Assembly (NCBI RefSeq): GCF_900106045.1
Contig: NZ_LT629802.1
Span: 2,170,001-2,234,000 of the forward strand
Source of the DNA: Pseudomonas mucidolens
GTDB taxonomy: Bacteria; Pseudomonadota; Gammaproteobacteria; Pseudomonadales; Pseudomonadaceae
DNA: 64,000 nucleotides
Reading direction: 5' to 3'
Shown here: positions 44,746 to 54,736 of the stretch, one piece after another
How the letters are laid out: every line of letters starts with the position of its first letter
Position numbering within the stretch: the stretch's first letter is position 1
Position numbers and translations under genes: made by a program
The notes under the pieces: generated by a model
The model's input: only the letters and a program-made list of their open reading frames with translations
Databases searched by the model: none
Told to the model about the DNA's origin: nothing

Positions 44746-47336
44746 GAGGATGTATTCTCCGTATCGGTAGACTTTTCCGTCAGCGGTGCTGGCCGGGAAT
44801 GATTAACGCCTACCATCAGGCAGGATAATTGCAGGGTATCGGTCAACCCATCAGTCGGCAGATTCATCGGTAGCGTCAGGGTGCACTGCTCGGCGCCGCC
44901 CCAACTGACGGTCATCTGCTCGCCGGCGTGAATACCGCTTAGATAGACACTGCCGCCGTCATTCACAATGCCGGTGTCTTGCTGTTTCTCGTTCTTCACA
45001 GTTGCGCCAAACGGCGGTGAAGTACCATCTGGCAGGCGCAATACAGCCATGGCCTTCTCGCCTGAAATGATGTCCAACGTGCGATAACCAATAGCACCTT
45101 CGGTCAATGTCAGTTGCGTCACCGACTGAGTCGCTTCGACATTCGCAGGCAAGCTCTCCAGATCAACTGTGGCGGCGCTCCGTTGATAGCTGCTGATATC
45201 GGAAATGACTGCCTTGCCAAACGCGTTACTTTGGGTGGGCGCACCATATCCACGCACCGGCACACCAGCCACGCCACCCGTATCCAACATCAAGCGGGTC
45301 CCCCCCGTGACGCCGCTGCGATGGAATGCTCCACCTTGGGCTGTGACAGTGCCCCCACCACGAGCAGATAGACTGAGGCTGCTGTAATCACCCCCTTGGG
45401 TGCTGGCGCTGAGATCGATGTCGGCGTGGTCACCGGTATGACTCAGGTAAGCGCTGGTAGACGTATCACTCGCGCTTAACTGGTAACTGTTACGGTCATC
45501 GAAACGATCGCTGTAACGGGTTGAAAAACCGTTCTTGCCTTGGGCCCTATCGGCTCCCACCGTCAGCGTGCCGCTGCGTCCCAGCGGTAAACTGACCGAC
45601 AGTGTTACTCCGTTATCTTTGTGTTGATATTCTTGGCTGTGGTACATATTTAACGACATGCTCATGTTTTTGACTGACCCCAGCGTGAAGTAGCGTGATA
45701 CCGCCACGTTCCAACGTTGCGCGTCCGGGCGGTTCCAATAGGTTTGTCTGTGGTAAGTCAAATAAATGGACGCCCCAAGGTCACGAAACTGCTTGTTAAA
45801 GTTCGCGGTATAGGCGGCCTTGTTGCCGCCGACGGGGCCCCGACGATTTCCGTATTCGTCGTATTGATTAGTGCCTTCGAAGTTTTCGTACAAACCGTAA
45901 TAGCGAGCGTCCAGGTATTCGCTCATGCTCAAAAAGTTTTTTTCGGAAAACCGATAACCCGCGAAACTCACCTGACTGTCGTATTCGTCAAAATTCTTGG
46001 AGTATTGGATTCGATAAGACTTGCCGGAGAGTTTCTCACCCGACAAACTCGTGTGTGACTGGGTCGCATCCATAGACACCGCGCCGAACGCAAGCAGGTC
46101 ACGGCCTACCCCGATCGAGAGCGCCCGGTAATTGTTATCTCCTATGGCTCCGCCAAACAGCGACCAGCCATTGCTGATGCCCCAGGAAAACTCGCCACTG
46201 CCAAACACATCACCGTCGCTGCCATACCGCAGGTTGGACGGACGCCCGGTGGACAGCTTGTAACGCACTTCTCCGGGACGTGTCAGGTAAGGAATACCGG
46301 CGGTTTCGACCTGGAACGTATGAACCGAACCATCTTGTTCCTCTACCCGAACGTCTAGCGAACCGCTCACAGCATCATTGAGGTCCTGAATGCGAAAGGG
46401 ACCCGCTGCGACCAGCGTTTCATACAGTACTCGGCCTTGCTGGCTGATGATGACCCTTGCGTTGGTCTTGGCCACACCGACGACTTCCGGCGCGTAGCCC
46501 CGCAAGTTTGGCGGCAACTGACTCTGATCAGAGTTGAGCGACGCCCCGGTGAAGCGAAAACTATCAAATAGGTCCGAATACAGGTAATCCTCGCCGACTA
46601 CCAGTTTTGCCCTGAGCGAGGGAATGGCGCGATAAGCGTAATAACGACTCCACGTCATTCTCTGCTGCTGATTGGACGCGTTCCTGCCCTCGATTCTCGC
46701 CTGCCAGTCTGCGCGCAGGCGCCAGGCACCGGCATTGGCCCCGACGGTGCCGTTGCCGCTGAGCCCATTGCTGGTCCCTTTGTACTTTTGGGAACTTGAT
46801 AGCACCGTCATATTATAGTCAATCAACAGTCCCGGCTCCCCGTCATCCCAGCGCGATGGAGGATCCCAGTTAATGGCGCTGTATTCCAAATAGGCTTGAG
46901 GAATGTTGACATTCAGCGCCGCGGAAGCGAGGTCACCACTCGCCGACATGCCCGGCAGACTCTCAATAACCAGACACTGCCCTCCCCTCCACCAAGCGAG
47001 CTGGGCGCCGCCGTCTTCTTTCAAGCCGAACTGCTTCACTATCTCGGAGGTCAGGCATGCCTCACTAGCCTTGGGGTCGTCTTCAGGTGGATAAAATGCC
47101 ACCGCGTACTCACGCAATGCCTGGCCATTGATCTTAAGAACCATTGGATAAGTGCCGGGCAGGATAAATCCACTGCGTGCAAATTGGGACAGGTCGATAT
47201 TGATGCGATCATTCAGATCAAGAACATCAGTATTAAACTGAATATTCTCGACGCCCAAGGCGCCTCCTCCCGATGACATCAACCCTCCTAACAAGCCGGT
47301 GCGCAGCACATTTTTGACAGTCGACGCATTCAACAT
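44742..47336 (-). CDS. Outer-membrane fimbrial usher, FimD/PapC type
   Basis: An 864-residue usher: N-terminal periplasmic domain (FNTDVLDLNDRINIDLSQFA), translocation barrel with GLLIDYNMTVLSSSQ and SFRFTGASLNSDQSQLPPNL, GYAPEVVGVAKTNARVII near the plug, and C-terminal domains ending with a disulphide pair (CTLTLPM ... LQLSC). Length is normal. It assembles and secretes the pilus through the outer membrane and is coupled to the chaperone gene. Confidence 0.95.
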   Translation of the reverse strand: MLNASTVKNVLRTGLLGGLMSSGGGALGVENIQFNTDVLDLNDRINIDLSQFARSGFILPGTYPMVLKINGQALREYAVAFYPPEDDPKASEACLTSEIVKQFGLKEDGGAQLAWWRGGQCLVIESLPGMSASGDLASAALNVNIPQAYLEYSAINWDPPSRWDDGEPGLLIDYNMTVLSSSQKYKGTSNGLSGNGTVGANAGAWRLRADWQARIEGRNASNQQQRMTWSRYYAYRAIPSLRAKLVVGEDYLYSDLFDSFRFTGASLNSDQSQLPPNLRGYAPEVVGVAKTNARVIISQQGRVLYETLVAAGPFRIQDLNDAVSGSLDVRVEEQDGSVHTFQVETAGIPYLTRPGEVRYKLSTGRPSNLRYGSDGDVFGSGEFSWGISNGWSLFGGAIGDNNYRALSIGVGRDLLAFGAVSMDATQSHTSLSGEKLSGKSYRIQYSKNFDEYDSQVSFAGYRFSEKNFLSMSEYLDARYYGLYENFEGTNQYDEYGNRRGPVGGNKAAYTANFNKQFRDLGASIYLTYHRQTYWNRPDAQRWNVAVSRYFTLGSVKNMSMSLNMYHSQEYQHKDNGVTLSVSLPLGRSGTLTVGADRAQGKNGFSTRYSDRFDDRNSYQLSASDTSTSAYLSHTGDHADIDLSASTQGGDYSSLSLSARGGGTVTAQGGAFHRSGVTGGTRLMLDTGGVAGVPVRGYGAPTQSNAFGKAVISDISSYQRSAATVDLESLPANVEATQSVTQLTLTEGAIGYRTLDIISGEKAMAVLRLPDGTSPPFGATVKNEKQQDTGIVNDGGSVYLSGIHAGEQMTVSWGGAEQCTLTLPMNLPTDGLTDTLQLSCLMVGVNHSRPAPLTEKSTDTENTSS

Positions 47337-47355
47337 TAAATCAACCCATCAATGT

Positions 47356-47910
47356 TCAGTAATAATTCAGTTTGAACCGCACTGCAGCACTGTGAGCCCC
47401 TGCAACTAAGGGGCGCCCATTACCGATTAGGCGAAGCGTGTAGTGGAGTGTTATGTCTCCATCCGTTACAGGGTGTAGAGGCATTGGTTCTCCAGGCGTG
47501 CTTTCTTGGCCGAAGGCATCCACGATATGCAGCGCGACACCTTGGGAACTACCAAAGGTGGCAAACGAACGCCCCCCTCTATCACGTTCGCCGTCAAACG
47601 TAACTTGCAGGTGTTGCCAATCAGGCAAACTCTGGCCAGGACGCAATGGATCAGGACGACTTAAACTGCAATCAACCAAGCGCAACTGGAAGGGATGAGG
47701 TTTACCTTCGGCACTTCGCAGTAGCCGGCCGATTGGCTCGGGAGCCATCTCGATAGTTTGATCAGCAGTTGCCGCATCTAATCCGCAGGCAGATTCAACA
47801 ATTTCTCCCCCTAAGCGGACCACGCCCTCACCCTGGTCAGACGCTTGCACAAAACTGAAAGTAGAAAAAAACATCATCATTGAAGCGGCGACTGTGAATC
47901 GAGTAGACAT
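47356..47910 (-). CDS. Fimbrial subunit
   Basis: A 184-residue pilin-fold protein (start MSTRFTVAASMMMFFSTFSF, signal ending VQA). GGEIVESACGLDAATADQTI and LRLVDCSLSRP hold the two disulphide cysteines, and the last strand is AAVRFKLNYY. A GTG 15 bases upstream is an alternative start. It lies between the major subunit and the usher. Confidence 0.85.
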   Translation of the reverse strand: MSTRFTVAASMMMFFSTFSFVQASDQGEGVVRLGGEIVESACGLDAATADQTIEMAPEPIGRLLRSAEGKPHPFQLRLVDCSLSRPDPLRPGQSLPDWQHLQVTFDGERDRGGRSFATFGSSQGVALHIVDAFGQESTPGEPMPLHPVTDGDITLHYTLRLIGNGRPLVAGAHSAAVRFKLNYY

Positions 47911-47967
47911 TTTCACTTTTACCACCCATAAGTATTACCCCTACAGCCAAAGCCGTAGGGGCAAACA

Positions 47968-48504
47968 TCACTGATAAGCCAAAGTGAAGTTGGTGACCGC
48001 GGTGAATGCACCACTTACCACAGGGACAGTTCCCGCAGCAGCACCTTGTACATAGGCACTGAAAATCATGGTGTTATTACCATCTTGAATAAGTTGCGGA
48101 TTCGTCGGCTTACCCAGCTCGACGGTTTCGCCACCGTGTTCCATAAAGATACCGGCCCCGCTAGCCGCGCCCGCCAGCGCCAACGAGCCGGGAATCATTG
48201 GGTCCGAGGTTCCGGTAAAGGTGGCCGTCACCGTCTTGTCAGTGAGCGCTGCCACATCACAACCTTCCAGCTCGATCCTGAATTCCTCTCCCTCAGTGCG
48301 ACCACCGTCTTCCAGTTTTTTCTTGGAAATCGCACCCAGGTTTACAGATTGGTCTACAGTTTCAGGCGAGATAGAACATGCCCCATCGTGAATCGACCCT
48401 AGAAAGTTTACCCGCCCTTCACCTTGTCCCGCCGCGTTTGCAACAGAGATAGAGCCAGCCAACAGAGCGAAGGAAATCGCAGCCGTTTTTATTGAAAATT
48501 TCAT
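47968..48504 (-). CDS. Probable major fimbrial subunit
   Basis: A 178-residue pilin: MKFSIKTAAISFALLAGSIS signal ending VANA, GSIHDGACSISPETVDQSVN and FRIELEGCDVAAL with the disulphide cysteines, and the C-terminal GAFTAVTNFTLAYQ recognised by the chaperone. It is first in the operon with an AAAGG ribosome site eight bases before ATG 48504, as expected for the main shaft subunit. Confidence 0.9.
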   Translation of the reverse strand: MKFSIKTAAISFALLAGSISVANAAGQGEGRVNFLGSIHDGACSISPETVDQSVNLGAISKKKLEDGGRTEGEEFRIELEGCDVAALTDKTVTATFTGTSDPMIPGSLALAGAASGAGIFMEHGGETVELGKPTNPQLIQDGNNTMIFSAYVQGAAAGTVPVVSGAFTAVTNFTLAYQ

Positions 48505-49110
48505 AGGCACAACCTTTTAAGAGAGATTATTTTTTGAAACGAATAAAATACGAGTTGTTACATTTAATAAGCAGCGCAAAGCGATCAATTTTTTATAGAG
48601 GCCATTTCCTTTCAGGTTAATTTTGGCTCTCTTTGTTCAGTAGGAGAGCTGTGGAAATATTCGCACTCTCCTGGCTCATCGCACAGCCATAGAATCTCTA
48701 GAACGTGTATGAAACTTCCCAAGAGCAGGAAAGCAATCACAATACTAGCCCCTTACTTACTCTTTGAGCCTGGTGCCTGAATGATCGCCGCATTCATTTC
48801 ACTAGCATTTAGCCAGTAGTGGCAGACCCGCGAGCGACTTATAAACATATGACATCGCCCATAAGTTAAATCAGGTGTTATGTTAGAAATGCTGCCGGGC
48901 TTGGCGTTGCAAATAGTGCATCGTAGAGATATCCACTGCGCATCGCATTAATGAGACATTCATAATTGTCTTAGGGGGGACTGATGTTACAGGGCCGCCA
49001 TTCCCAGTGGTTGGGGTTGCGTTTTTGATCCGATCCCCGTGGTGACTAAAAAATAGGAGAAATTCCCTTTTTGGACATGCGCTATAGATCAAGTCCTCTG
49101 AAAATCATAG

Positions 49111-49290
49111 GCTAATGCTCGCGCCGAACACTCCATGCAACCCCATAAGCAGGCCTCGCTCGTCGCGGCTTCGGGGCATGAATCCGTTAATTTCGGCGCA
49201 CGCATACACGCCGACAAACAGCGCCAACATCAGCCAATGCAAGTCATCGATATTTCCATAATGGTTTACGGGGTTGTCGCGGCTCAGTAG
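49111..49290 (-). pseudogene. Cytochrome b561-like fragment
   Basis: The minus strand reads NPVNHYGNIDDLHWLMLALF, then VGVYACAEINGF and ERGLLMGLHGVFGASI. LHWLM and GLHxxxG are the heme-His regions of the first two b561 helices. The homology ends abruptly at both sides, so this is a remnant of about 55 codons. Confidence 0.4.
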
Positions 49291-49624
49291 GTGCCTCTTG
49301 AATGTGATGAGCGACGGTCAAATCGTTCGGCCGTCTCGATCCGGTCGGGGGGCAAACCGACCGTGTCCCCTGCCCTGGCAGTTTGAAGATCAGTCGTGGA
49401 ATTTCCTTCTGTCACTTTCAGGCTTCGTTAAGAAATGGTTCGGATACTCCACTCTTTGGCCCTGCTCAAACGGCGATCGCATAGGTGCTCGGGCACGAAA
49501 CCTCCTCCTGCGTTGGCCAAACGCGTAAGCGGACCAATAGCCACTCGCACGGCCAGCAAGGTGCATACGAGCATCAATGCCAATTGTCCCAACAGCAACT
49601 TCGTCGTTGGTCATCGATCATTTT

Positions 49625-49747
49625 GGACCGATGGGGGCACTTGAGAGAACGGTGTCTGCCGTCAAGTTGGGCGGGTCGATGGTGATCCTGGCAGGCTTGG
49701 CCATCGCCCTGTTCGGTGACAGATGGTCAGCGCTTTTCTCCGGCTGA
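49625..49747 (+). pseudogene. C-terminal tail of a membrane transporter-like gene
   Basis: The frame ending at TGA 49745-49747 codes PMGALERTVSAVKLGGSMVI and LAGLAIALFGDRWSALFSG, a last transmembrane helix similar to those of DMT-type transporters. No upstream continuation is found. Confidence 0.35.
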
Positions 49748-49942
49748 CCGACACCGCCACTCAACAGCCGACGATGATTGATCACGCTATTTAAGTGAAC
49801 GTGCTGTGCATTACCTCCTCTAACCCTGACGGGTCGCTTATCGATACCCGCACCGTGTGCGTCACGTCGCACCTCACGCTCTTCACCTTGCGAGAGGTAT
49901 CCACGCTAAGGGTTTCATCTCGCGGATCAAACTGAGGGTCAT

Positions 49943-51037
49943 ATGTTTCAGGGTTTTTTGAATTTTTTCGTCGTTCATGAGTTTTTGGGGATATCGCTAG
50001 CCAACTGGATATTCGCTGCTTCAGCGGCAACGCTCAGCTTCATTCTGGCCAGGGCTGCAATTAGTTTTTTCCTGAAGAAGCTTCGAAAAACCTCAGCGTT
50101 ACCCAAAGCCCCTATAAGTCATATCGCGGCTGAGGTCCTTTCAGGCACCAGCAATACGCTTTTACTGCTGGCATCGATACTGATTGGTGTTGGCGTGCTG
50201 GACCTGCCCGAACGCTGGTTGGAGCGCGTCGGCAGCCTGTGGTTCGTGGTGGCGGCCTTGCAGGTCGGGTTATGGGTGAGCCGGGCTGTGACGCTGGCAC
50301 TGTCTCGCTATTTTCGCCGGCACAGCACCACTGAAACCTACCAGGGAAGCGCCCTGGCAACGCTGAGCCTGTGGGGTGCGAAAGTATTCCTGTGGGTCGT
50401 AGTGGTGCTGGCCATGCTGTCTAATGTCGGCGTGAACATCACCGCTTTCGTCGCCAGTCTTGGCGTCGGCGGCATCGCGATTGCCCTAGCCGTGCAAAAC
50501 ATTCTGGGCGACGTCTTCGCTTCGCTGTCGATTGCGGTGGACAAGCCCTTCGAAGTGGGTGACTTCATTGTGGTCGGCTCACTCTCCGGTACCGTAGAGC
50601 ATGTCGGCTTGAAAACCACCCGGATACGCAGCCTGGGCGGCGAACAGATCGTCATGGCCAACGCCAACATGATCGGCAGCACCATACAAAACTATAAGCG
50701 CCTACAAGAGCGCCGGATCGTGTTCGAGATTCGGTTGACCTATGCGTGTACGCCACAACAAATAAAGGACGTTGCGCAACGGATTGAGCAGATCATCCGG
50801 CAGCAGAAAATGGCTCGGTTTGATCGATGCCATTTCCGCAGTTTTGGTGACAGCGCGCTGGAGTTCGAAACCGTTTATATCGTGCTCGACCCCAGCTACA
50901 ACATTTATATGGACGTCCAGCAGGAGATCAACCTGCGGATAATCGATGCCTGCAACGAATTGGGCGTCAGCTTTGCGCTCCCGTCGCGCACCGTATACGT
51001 TGCACCCTCCCCCGAGACTTCAGACGACAATCGCTAA
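49943..51037 (+). CDS. MscS-family mechanosensitive ion channel
   Basis: A 364-residue inner-membrane protein with about four N-terminal helices and the MscS pore helix and beta domain: GVGGIAIALAVQNILGDVFA, SLSIAVDKPFEVGDFIVVG and KTTRIRSLGGEQIVMANANM. It would open under membrane tension to release solutes. A GAGGGT ribosome site precedes ATG 49943. Length is moderate, between E. coli MscS and YnaI. Confidence 0.92.
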   Translation: MFQGFLNFFVVHEFLGISLANWIFAASAATLSFILARAAISFFLKKLRKTSALPKAPISHIAAEVLSGTSNTLLLLASILIGVGVLDLPERWLERVGSLWFVVAALQVGLWVSRAVTLALSRYFRRHSTTETYQGSALATLSLWGAKVFLWVVVVLAMLSNVGVNITAFVASLGVGGIAIALAVQNILGDVFASLSIAVDKPFEVGDFIVVGSLSGTVEHVGLKTTRIRSLGGEQIVMANANMIGSTIQNYKRLQERRIVFEIRLTYACTPQQIKDVAQRIEQIIRQQKMARFDRCHFRSFGDSALEFETVYIVLDPSYNIYMDVQQEINLRIIDACNELGVSFALPSRTVYVAPSPETSDDNR

Positions 51038-51091
51038 CCCCTAATGAAAGGTTGTACGCTTCTCCCCTTCAACCCACCTCAGTAGACCGTC

Positions 51092-51472
51092 ATGGCCAAT
51101 CAAGACCTAAGCTTCACTCCAGACCTCGACCCGGATTCCATTTCTTCCGACGTCATCGGCTTCAACGGCATTCTTGTCTCCACGCAGATCCCCACGCGTG
51201 CCGATGGCAGCCTGGAACTGGGTGATATCACCCTGCAAAGCGAATGCACCCTGCAAGCCCTCAAGGTTGCCCTTGAACGCGCCGGCAGCTCCCTGGACCG
51301 GGTGATGCACCTGACCATTTATCTGACCGACATGGCTGACCGCGCGGCCTTTAACGAAGTCTACAAACGCTTCTTCGCCAAACCCTGGCCCGTACGCGCG
51401 GCAGTTGGCGTGGCGGCGCTGGCGGTCGAGGGCATGCGTGTCGAAGTCACGGCGATGGCGGCCAAGGGCTAA
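51092..51472 (+). CDS. RidA/YjgF-family protein
   Basis: A 126-residue protein of the Rid family: GFNGILVSTQIPTRADGSLE, LKVALERAGSSLDRVMHLTI and PVRAAVGVAALAVEGMRVEV. The typical catalytic Arg is present in PVRAAVGV. Members hydrolyse reactive enamine or imine intermediates. No operon partner is obvious. Confidence 0.88.
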   Translation: MANQDLSFTPDLDPDSISSDVIGFNGILVSTQIPTRADGSLELGDITLQSECTLQALKVALERAGSSLDRVMHLTIYLTDMADRAAFNEVYKRFFAKPWPVRAAVGVAALAVEGMRVEVTAMAAKG

Positions 51473-51610
51473 GCTTGAAGGGATAAGCTCAGCGGTTTTT
51501 TCAGGCGGACTCGGGGTCTTGGACCGCCATTGGGCATCCAGCGGGTGCCGGTCAAGCCATTCACGGCTACAATGCGCGCCTCGACCGTGACAAGCCTGAC
51601 TAAAAAAACT

Positions 51611-53611
51611 ATGTCCTTGCCCAAGCATCATCTTGAATTGCTCAGCCCTGCCCGCGATGTCGCCATCGCGCGCGAGGCTATTCTTCATGGCGCCGATGCC
51701 GTTTACATCGGTGGCCCGAGCTTTGGCGCGCGCCACAACGCCTGCAACGAAGTCAGCGATATCGCGCAATTGGTGGAGTTCGCCCGGCGCTACCACGCCC
51801 GGGTCTTCACCACCATCAACACGATCCTGCACGACAACGAGCTGGAACCGGCCCGCAAGCTGATCCACCAGCTCTACGATGCGGGTGTCGATGCGCTGAT
51901 CGTCCAGGACCTGGGGGTGATGGAGCTGGATATTCCGCCCATCGAGCTGCACGCCAGTACCCAGACCGATATCCGCACCCTGGCCCGGGCCAAGTTCCTC
52001 GACCAGGCCGGGTTCTCCCAACTGGTGCTGGCCCGCGAGCTGAACCTGCAGGAAATCCGCGCGATTGCCGATGAAACCGATGCCGCCATCGAGTTTTTCA
52101 TCCACGGCGCGCTGTGCGTGGCGTTTTCCGGCCAGTGCAATATTTCCCACGCGCAGAACGGCCGCAGTGCCAACCGTGGCGATTGCTCACAGGCCTGCCG
52201 CCTGCCCTACACCCTCAAGGATGACCAGGGTCGTGTAGTCGCGTTCGAAAAACACTTGCTGTCGATGAAAGACAACAACCAGAGCGCCAACCTGCGCGCC
52301 CTGGTGGACGCCGGCGTGCGCTCGTTCAAGATCGAGGGCCGCTACAAGGACATGGGCTACGTCAAGAACATCACGGCCTATTATCGTCAGCGCCTGGACG
52401 AAATCCTTGAGGATCGCCCAGACCTGGCCCGTGCTTCCAGCGGCCGCACCGCGCATTTTTTCCTGCCTGATCCGGAAAAAACCTTCCACCGAGGCAGTAC
52501 CGATTACTTTGTCAGTGACCGCAAGATCGACATTGGTGCCTTCGATACGCCGACGTTCACCGGTTTACCGGTCGGCGTGGTGGAGAAAGTTGGCAAGCGC
52601 GACATGCAAGTCGTCACCCACGAGCCACTGTCCAACGGCGATGGCCTGAATGTGCTGGTCAAGCGTGAAGTGGTCGGCTTTCGCGCGAACATCGCCGAAG
52701 CCAAGGGTGAGTTCGAAGAGGACGGTGAAAAACGCTACCGCTATCGCGTCGAACCCAACGAGATGCCGGGCGGGTTGTATAACCTCAAGCCGAGCCATCC
52801 GCTGAATCGCAACCTGGACCATAACTGGCAGCAAGCGCTGCTCAAGACCTCGGCCGAACGTCGGATCAGCCTTTCCTGGCTCGCCCGTCTGCGGGAGGAT
52901 CGCCTGGAGTTGAGCGCCACCAGCGAAGAGGGCGTGAGCGTCAGCACCACCCTGCCTGGCCCATTTGGGATCGCCAACAAACCGCAACAGGCCCTGGAGC
53001 AGTTGCAGGATCTGCTTGGCCAACTGGGCACCACCCAGTATCACGCTACCGCGATCGAACTGGATGCGCCGCAGGCCTATTTCATCCCCAACTCGCAGCT
53101 CAAGGCGTTGCGCCGCGACGTGATCGAAGCGCTGAGCGTCGCGCGAGTCAAGGCGCATCCTCGTGGCGGGCGCAAGGCTGAAACCACTCCGCCGCCGGTC
53201 TATCCGGAGTCACACTTGTCGTTCCTGGCCAACGTCTACAACCAGAAGGCCCGCGACTTTTATCACCGCCATGGGGTCAAACTGATCGATGCGGCCTACG
53301 AGGCCCATGAGGAAACCGGCGAAGTACCGGTGATGATCACCAAGCATTGCCTGCGTTTCTCCTTCAACCTGTGCCCCAAACAGGCGAAAGGCGTCACCGG
53401 CGTACGTACCAAAGTCGCACCGATGCAGCTGATTCAGGGTGACGAAGTGCTGACCCTGAAGTTCGACTGCAAACCCTGCGAGATGCACGTGATTGGCAAG
53501 ATCAAGGGCCACATCCTCGATCTGCCGCAACCGGGCAGTGGCGTACAGCAAGTAGTGGGTCACATCAGCCCGGCCGACTTGCTCAAGACCATTCCTCGCG
53601 GCGCGCACTAG
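51611..53611 (+). CDS. rlhA: 23S rRNA 5-hydroxycytidine synthase RlhA (peptidase U32 family)
   Basis: A 666-residue U32-family protein that closely follows E. coli RlhA (YdcP): HLELLSPARDVAIAREAILH, GADAVYIGGPSFGARHNA, FFIHGALCVAFSGQCNISHA, GDCSQACRLPYTLKDDQGRV and the C-terminal ITKHCLRFSFNLCPKQAKG with KFDCKPCEMHVIGK. The cysteines suggest an iron-sulphur cluster. RlhA hydroxylates C2501 of 23S rRNA. The length separates it from the shorter tRNA enzyme TrhP (YegQ). ATG 51611 fits the homologous start. Confidence 0.93.
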   Translation: MSLPKHHLELLSPARDVAIAREAILHGADAVYIGGPSFGARHNACNEVSDIAQLVEFARRYHARVFTTINTILHDNELEPARKLIHQLYDAGVDALIVQDLGVMELDIPPIELHASTQTDIRTLARAKFLDQAGFSQLVLARELNLQEIRAIADETDAAIEFFIHGALCVAFSGQCNISHAQNGRSANRGDCSQACRLPYTLKDDQGRVVAFEKHLLSMKDNNQSANLRALVDAGVRSFKIEGRYKDMGYVKNITAYYRQRLDEILEDRPDLARASSGRTAHFFLPDPEKTFHRGSTDYFVSDRKIDIGAFDTPTFTGLPVGVVEKVGKRDMQVVTHEPLSNGDGLNVLVKREVVGFRANIAEAKGEFEEDGEKRYRYRVEPNEMPGGLYNLKPSHPLNRNLDHNWQQALLKTSAERRISLSWLARLREDRLELSATSEEGVSVSTTLPGPFGIANKPQQALEQLQDLLGQLGTTQYHATAIELDAPQAYFIPNSQLKALRRDVIEALSVARVKAHPRGGRKAETTPPPVYPESHLSFLANVYNQKARDFYHRHGVKLIDAAYEAHEETGEVPVMITKHCLRFSFNLCPKQAKGVTGVRTKVAPMQLIQGDEVLTLKFDCKPCEMHVIGKIKGHILDLPQPGSGVQQVVGHISPADLLKTIPRGAH

Positions 53612-53624
53612 CCGTGAGCCACTC

Positions 53625-53659
53625 GTAGCTGTCGAGTCTTGGCGAGGCTCGACAGCTAC
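53625..53659. terminator. Bidirectional hairpin between rlhA and the DMT exporter
   Basis: gtagctgtcgag (53625-53636) pairs perfectly with ctcgacagctac (53648-53659) across an 11-base loop. It sits between convergent genes. Confidence 0.65.
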
Positions 53660-53701
53660 GTAATACCCGGGCCGGACGGTATTCGGTGGTTGAAGACGAA
53701 G

Positions 53702-54604
53702 TCATACGCCCTGGGCCCGGCGATCGGGCTTGAGGCGCCACCACCATCCACGCTGCAACCCCGCCGCAGCCAACAGAATCGCCGCCACACCCAGCCATTG
53801 TGCCCAGCCCAAACGATGCCCGTAGGCAATCCAGTCGACCAGAATCGCCGCGATCGGGTAAATGAATGACAGCGCGCCGGTCATGGCGGTGGGTAATTTC
53901 TGTATCGCACCGTAGAGCAACACATACATCAATCCGGTATGTACCACCCCCAGTGTCAACAAGGCAGCCCAGGCCTCGAAGGACGCCGACAAACTCTGCC
54001 ACGAGACCAGCGGTGCCAGCAGCACGGCTCCGGTAGTCACCTGGATCAACGCCATCAGGTGCGGTGGCACCGCCTTCAACCGTTTGATAATCAGCGCAGC
54101 GATCGCGTACAAAAAGGCCGCGCCCATCGCCAGTGCGATCCCGAGCAGGTATTGCTCGCCGCCGGTTTGCTGCTCGCCATGAGCCGTAACGATCATCAGC
54201 ATCCCCAGAAAGGCCACGCTCAGCCATGCGAGCTTCTGCACGGTGATCTTTTCACCGAGAAACAGTGCCGCGAGCATGACCAGCATGAACGGCTGGACGT
54301 TATAAACCGCTGTGCTGATAGCAATGGACGCCTTGGCATAGGAGGCGAACAGCAGCAGCCAATTGCCCACGATGGCGACCCCACTGAGCATCGCCCACCC
54401 GAGTGTCGAATAGCTCAACAAGTCGACCCGCAAATACCCCAGCAGCCAGCACACCAGTAACAGCGCTAAGGCGCCGATAACGCAGCGCCAGAACACCACC
54501 TCGATCACCGGCACGCCTGATACCAGTACAAACCAGCCGATCGTGCCTGAGATCAGCATGGCGACAATCATTTCCCACGTTCCGCGACGCATGGATTTGT
54601 CCAT
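53702..54604 (-). CDS. EamA/DMT-family inner-membrane exporter
   Basis: A 300-residue protein with ten predicted helices in two EamA repeats; the second half holds LPTAMTGALSFIYPIAAILV. A GAGGAG ribosome site precedes ATG 54604. Members export amino acids or metabolites. The divergent Lrp/AsnC regulator at 54737 is the likely controller, which would fit amino-acid export (inference). Confidence 0.9.
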   Translation of the reverse strand: MDKSMRRGTWEMIVAMLISGTIGWFVLVSGVPVIEVVFWRCVIGALALLLVCWLLGYLRVDLLSYSTLGWAMLSGVAIVGNWLLLFASYAKASIAISTAVYNVQPFMLVMLAALFLGEKITVQKLAWLSVAFLGMLMIVTAHGEQQTGGEQYLLGIALAMGAAFLYAIAALIIKRLKAVPPHLMALIQVTTGAVLLAPLVSWQSLSASFEAWAALLTLGVVHTGLMYVLLYGAIQKLPTAMTGALSFIYPIAAILVDWIAYGHRLGWAQWLGVAAILLAAAGLQRGWWWRLKPDRRAQGV

Positions 54605-54736
54605 AGTTTGTGCTCCTCGAATGAGGCTAAATTATGGCAATCTGCGTCACACAGGCTCCAGCGCCTAAAAAAGGCAAAGGTCGGTCATGACCTTTTCTTG
54701 TTAGGCAAAAAGGCGAATTCACTTCAGGAGACAGGC

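Larger units (their letters stand above)
48505..49942. other. Promoter region of the fimbrial operon and gene debris
   Basis: About 1.4 kb with no intact gene. The first 300 bp are AT-rich and should hold the fimbrial promoter (a weak TTGATC...TAAATG pair exists on the minus strand near 48560-48590). Two gene fragments lie at 49111-49290 and 49625-49747. No complete insertion sequence is seen. Confidence 0.5.

Noticed and set aside
49791..50030. 79-codon minus-strand frame before the MscS gene
   Set aside because: It overlaps the start of the well-supported MscS gene and has no known motif.
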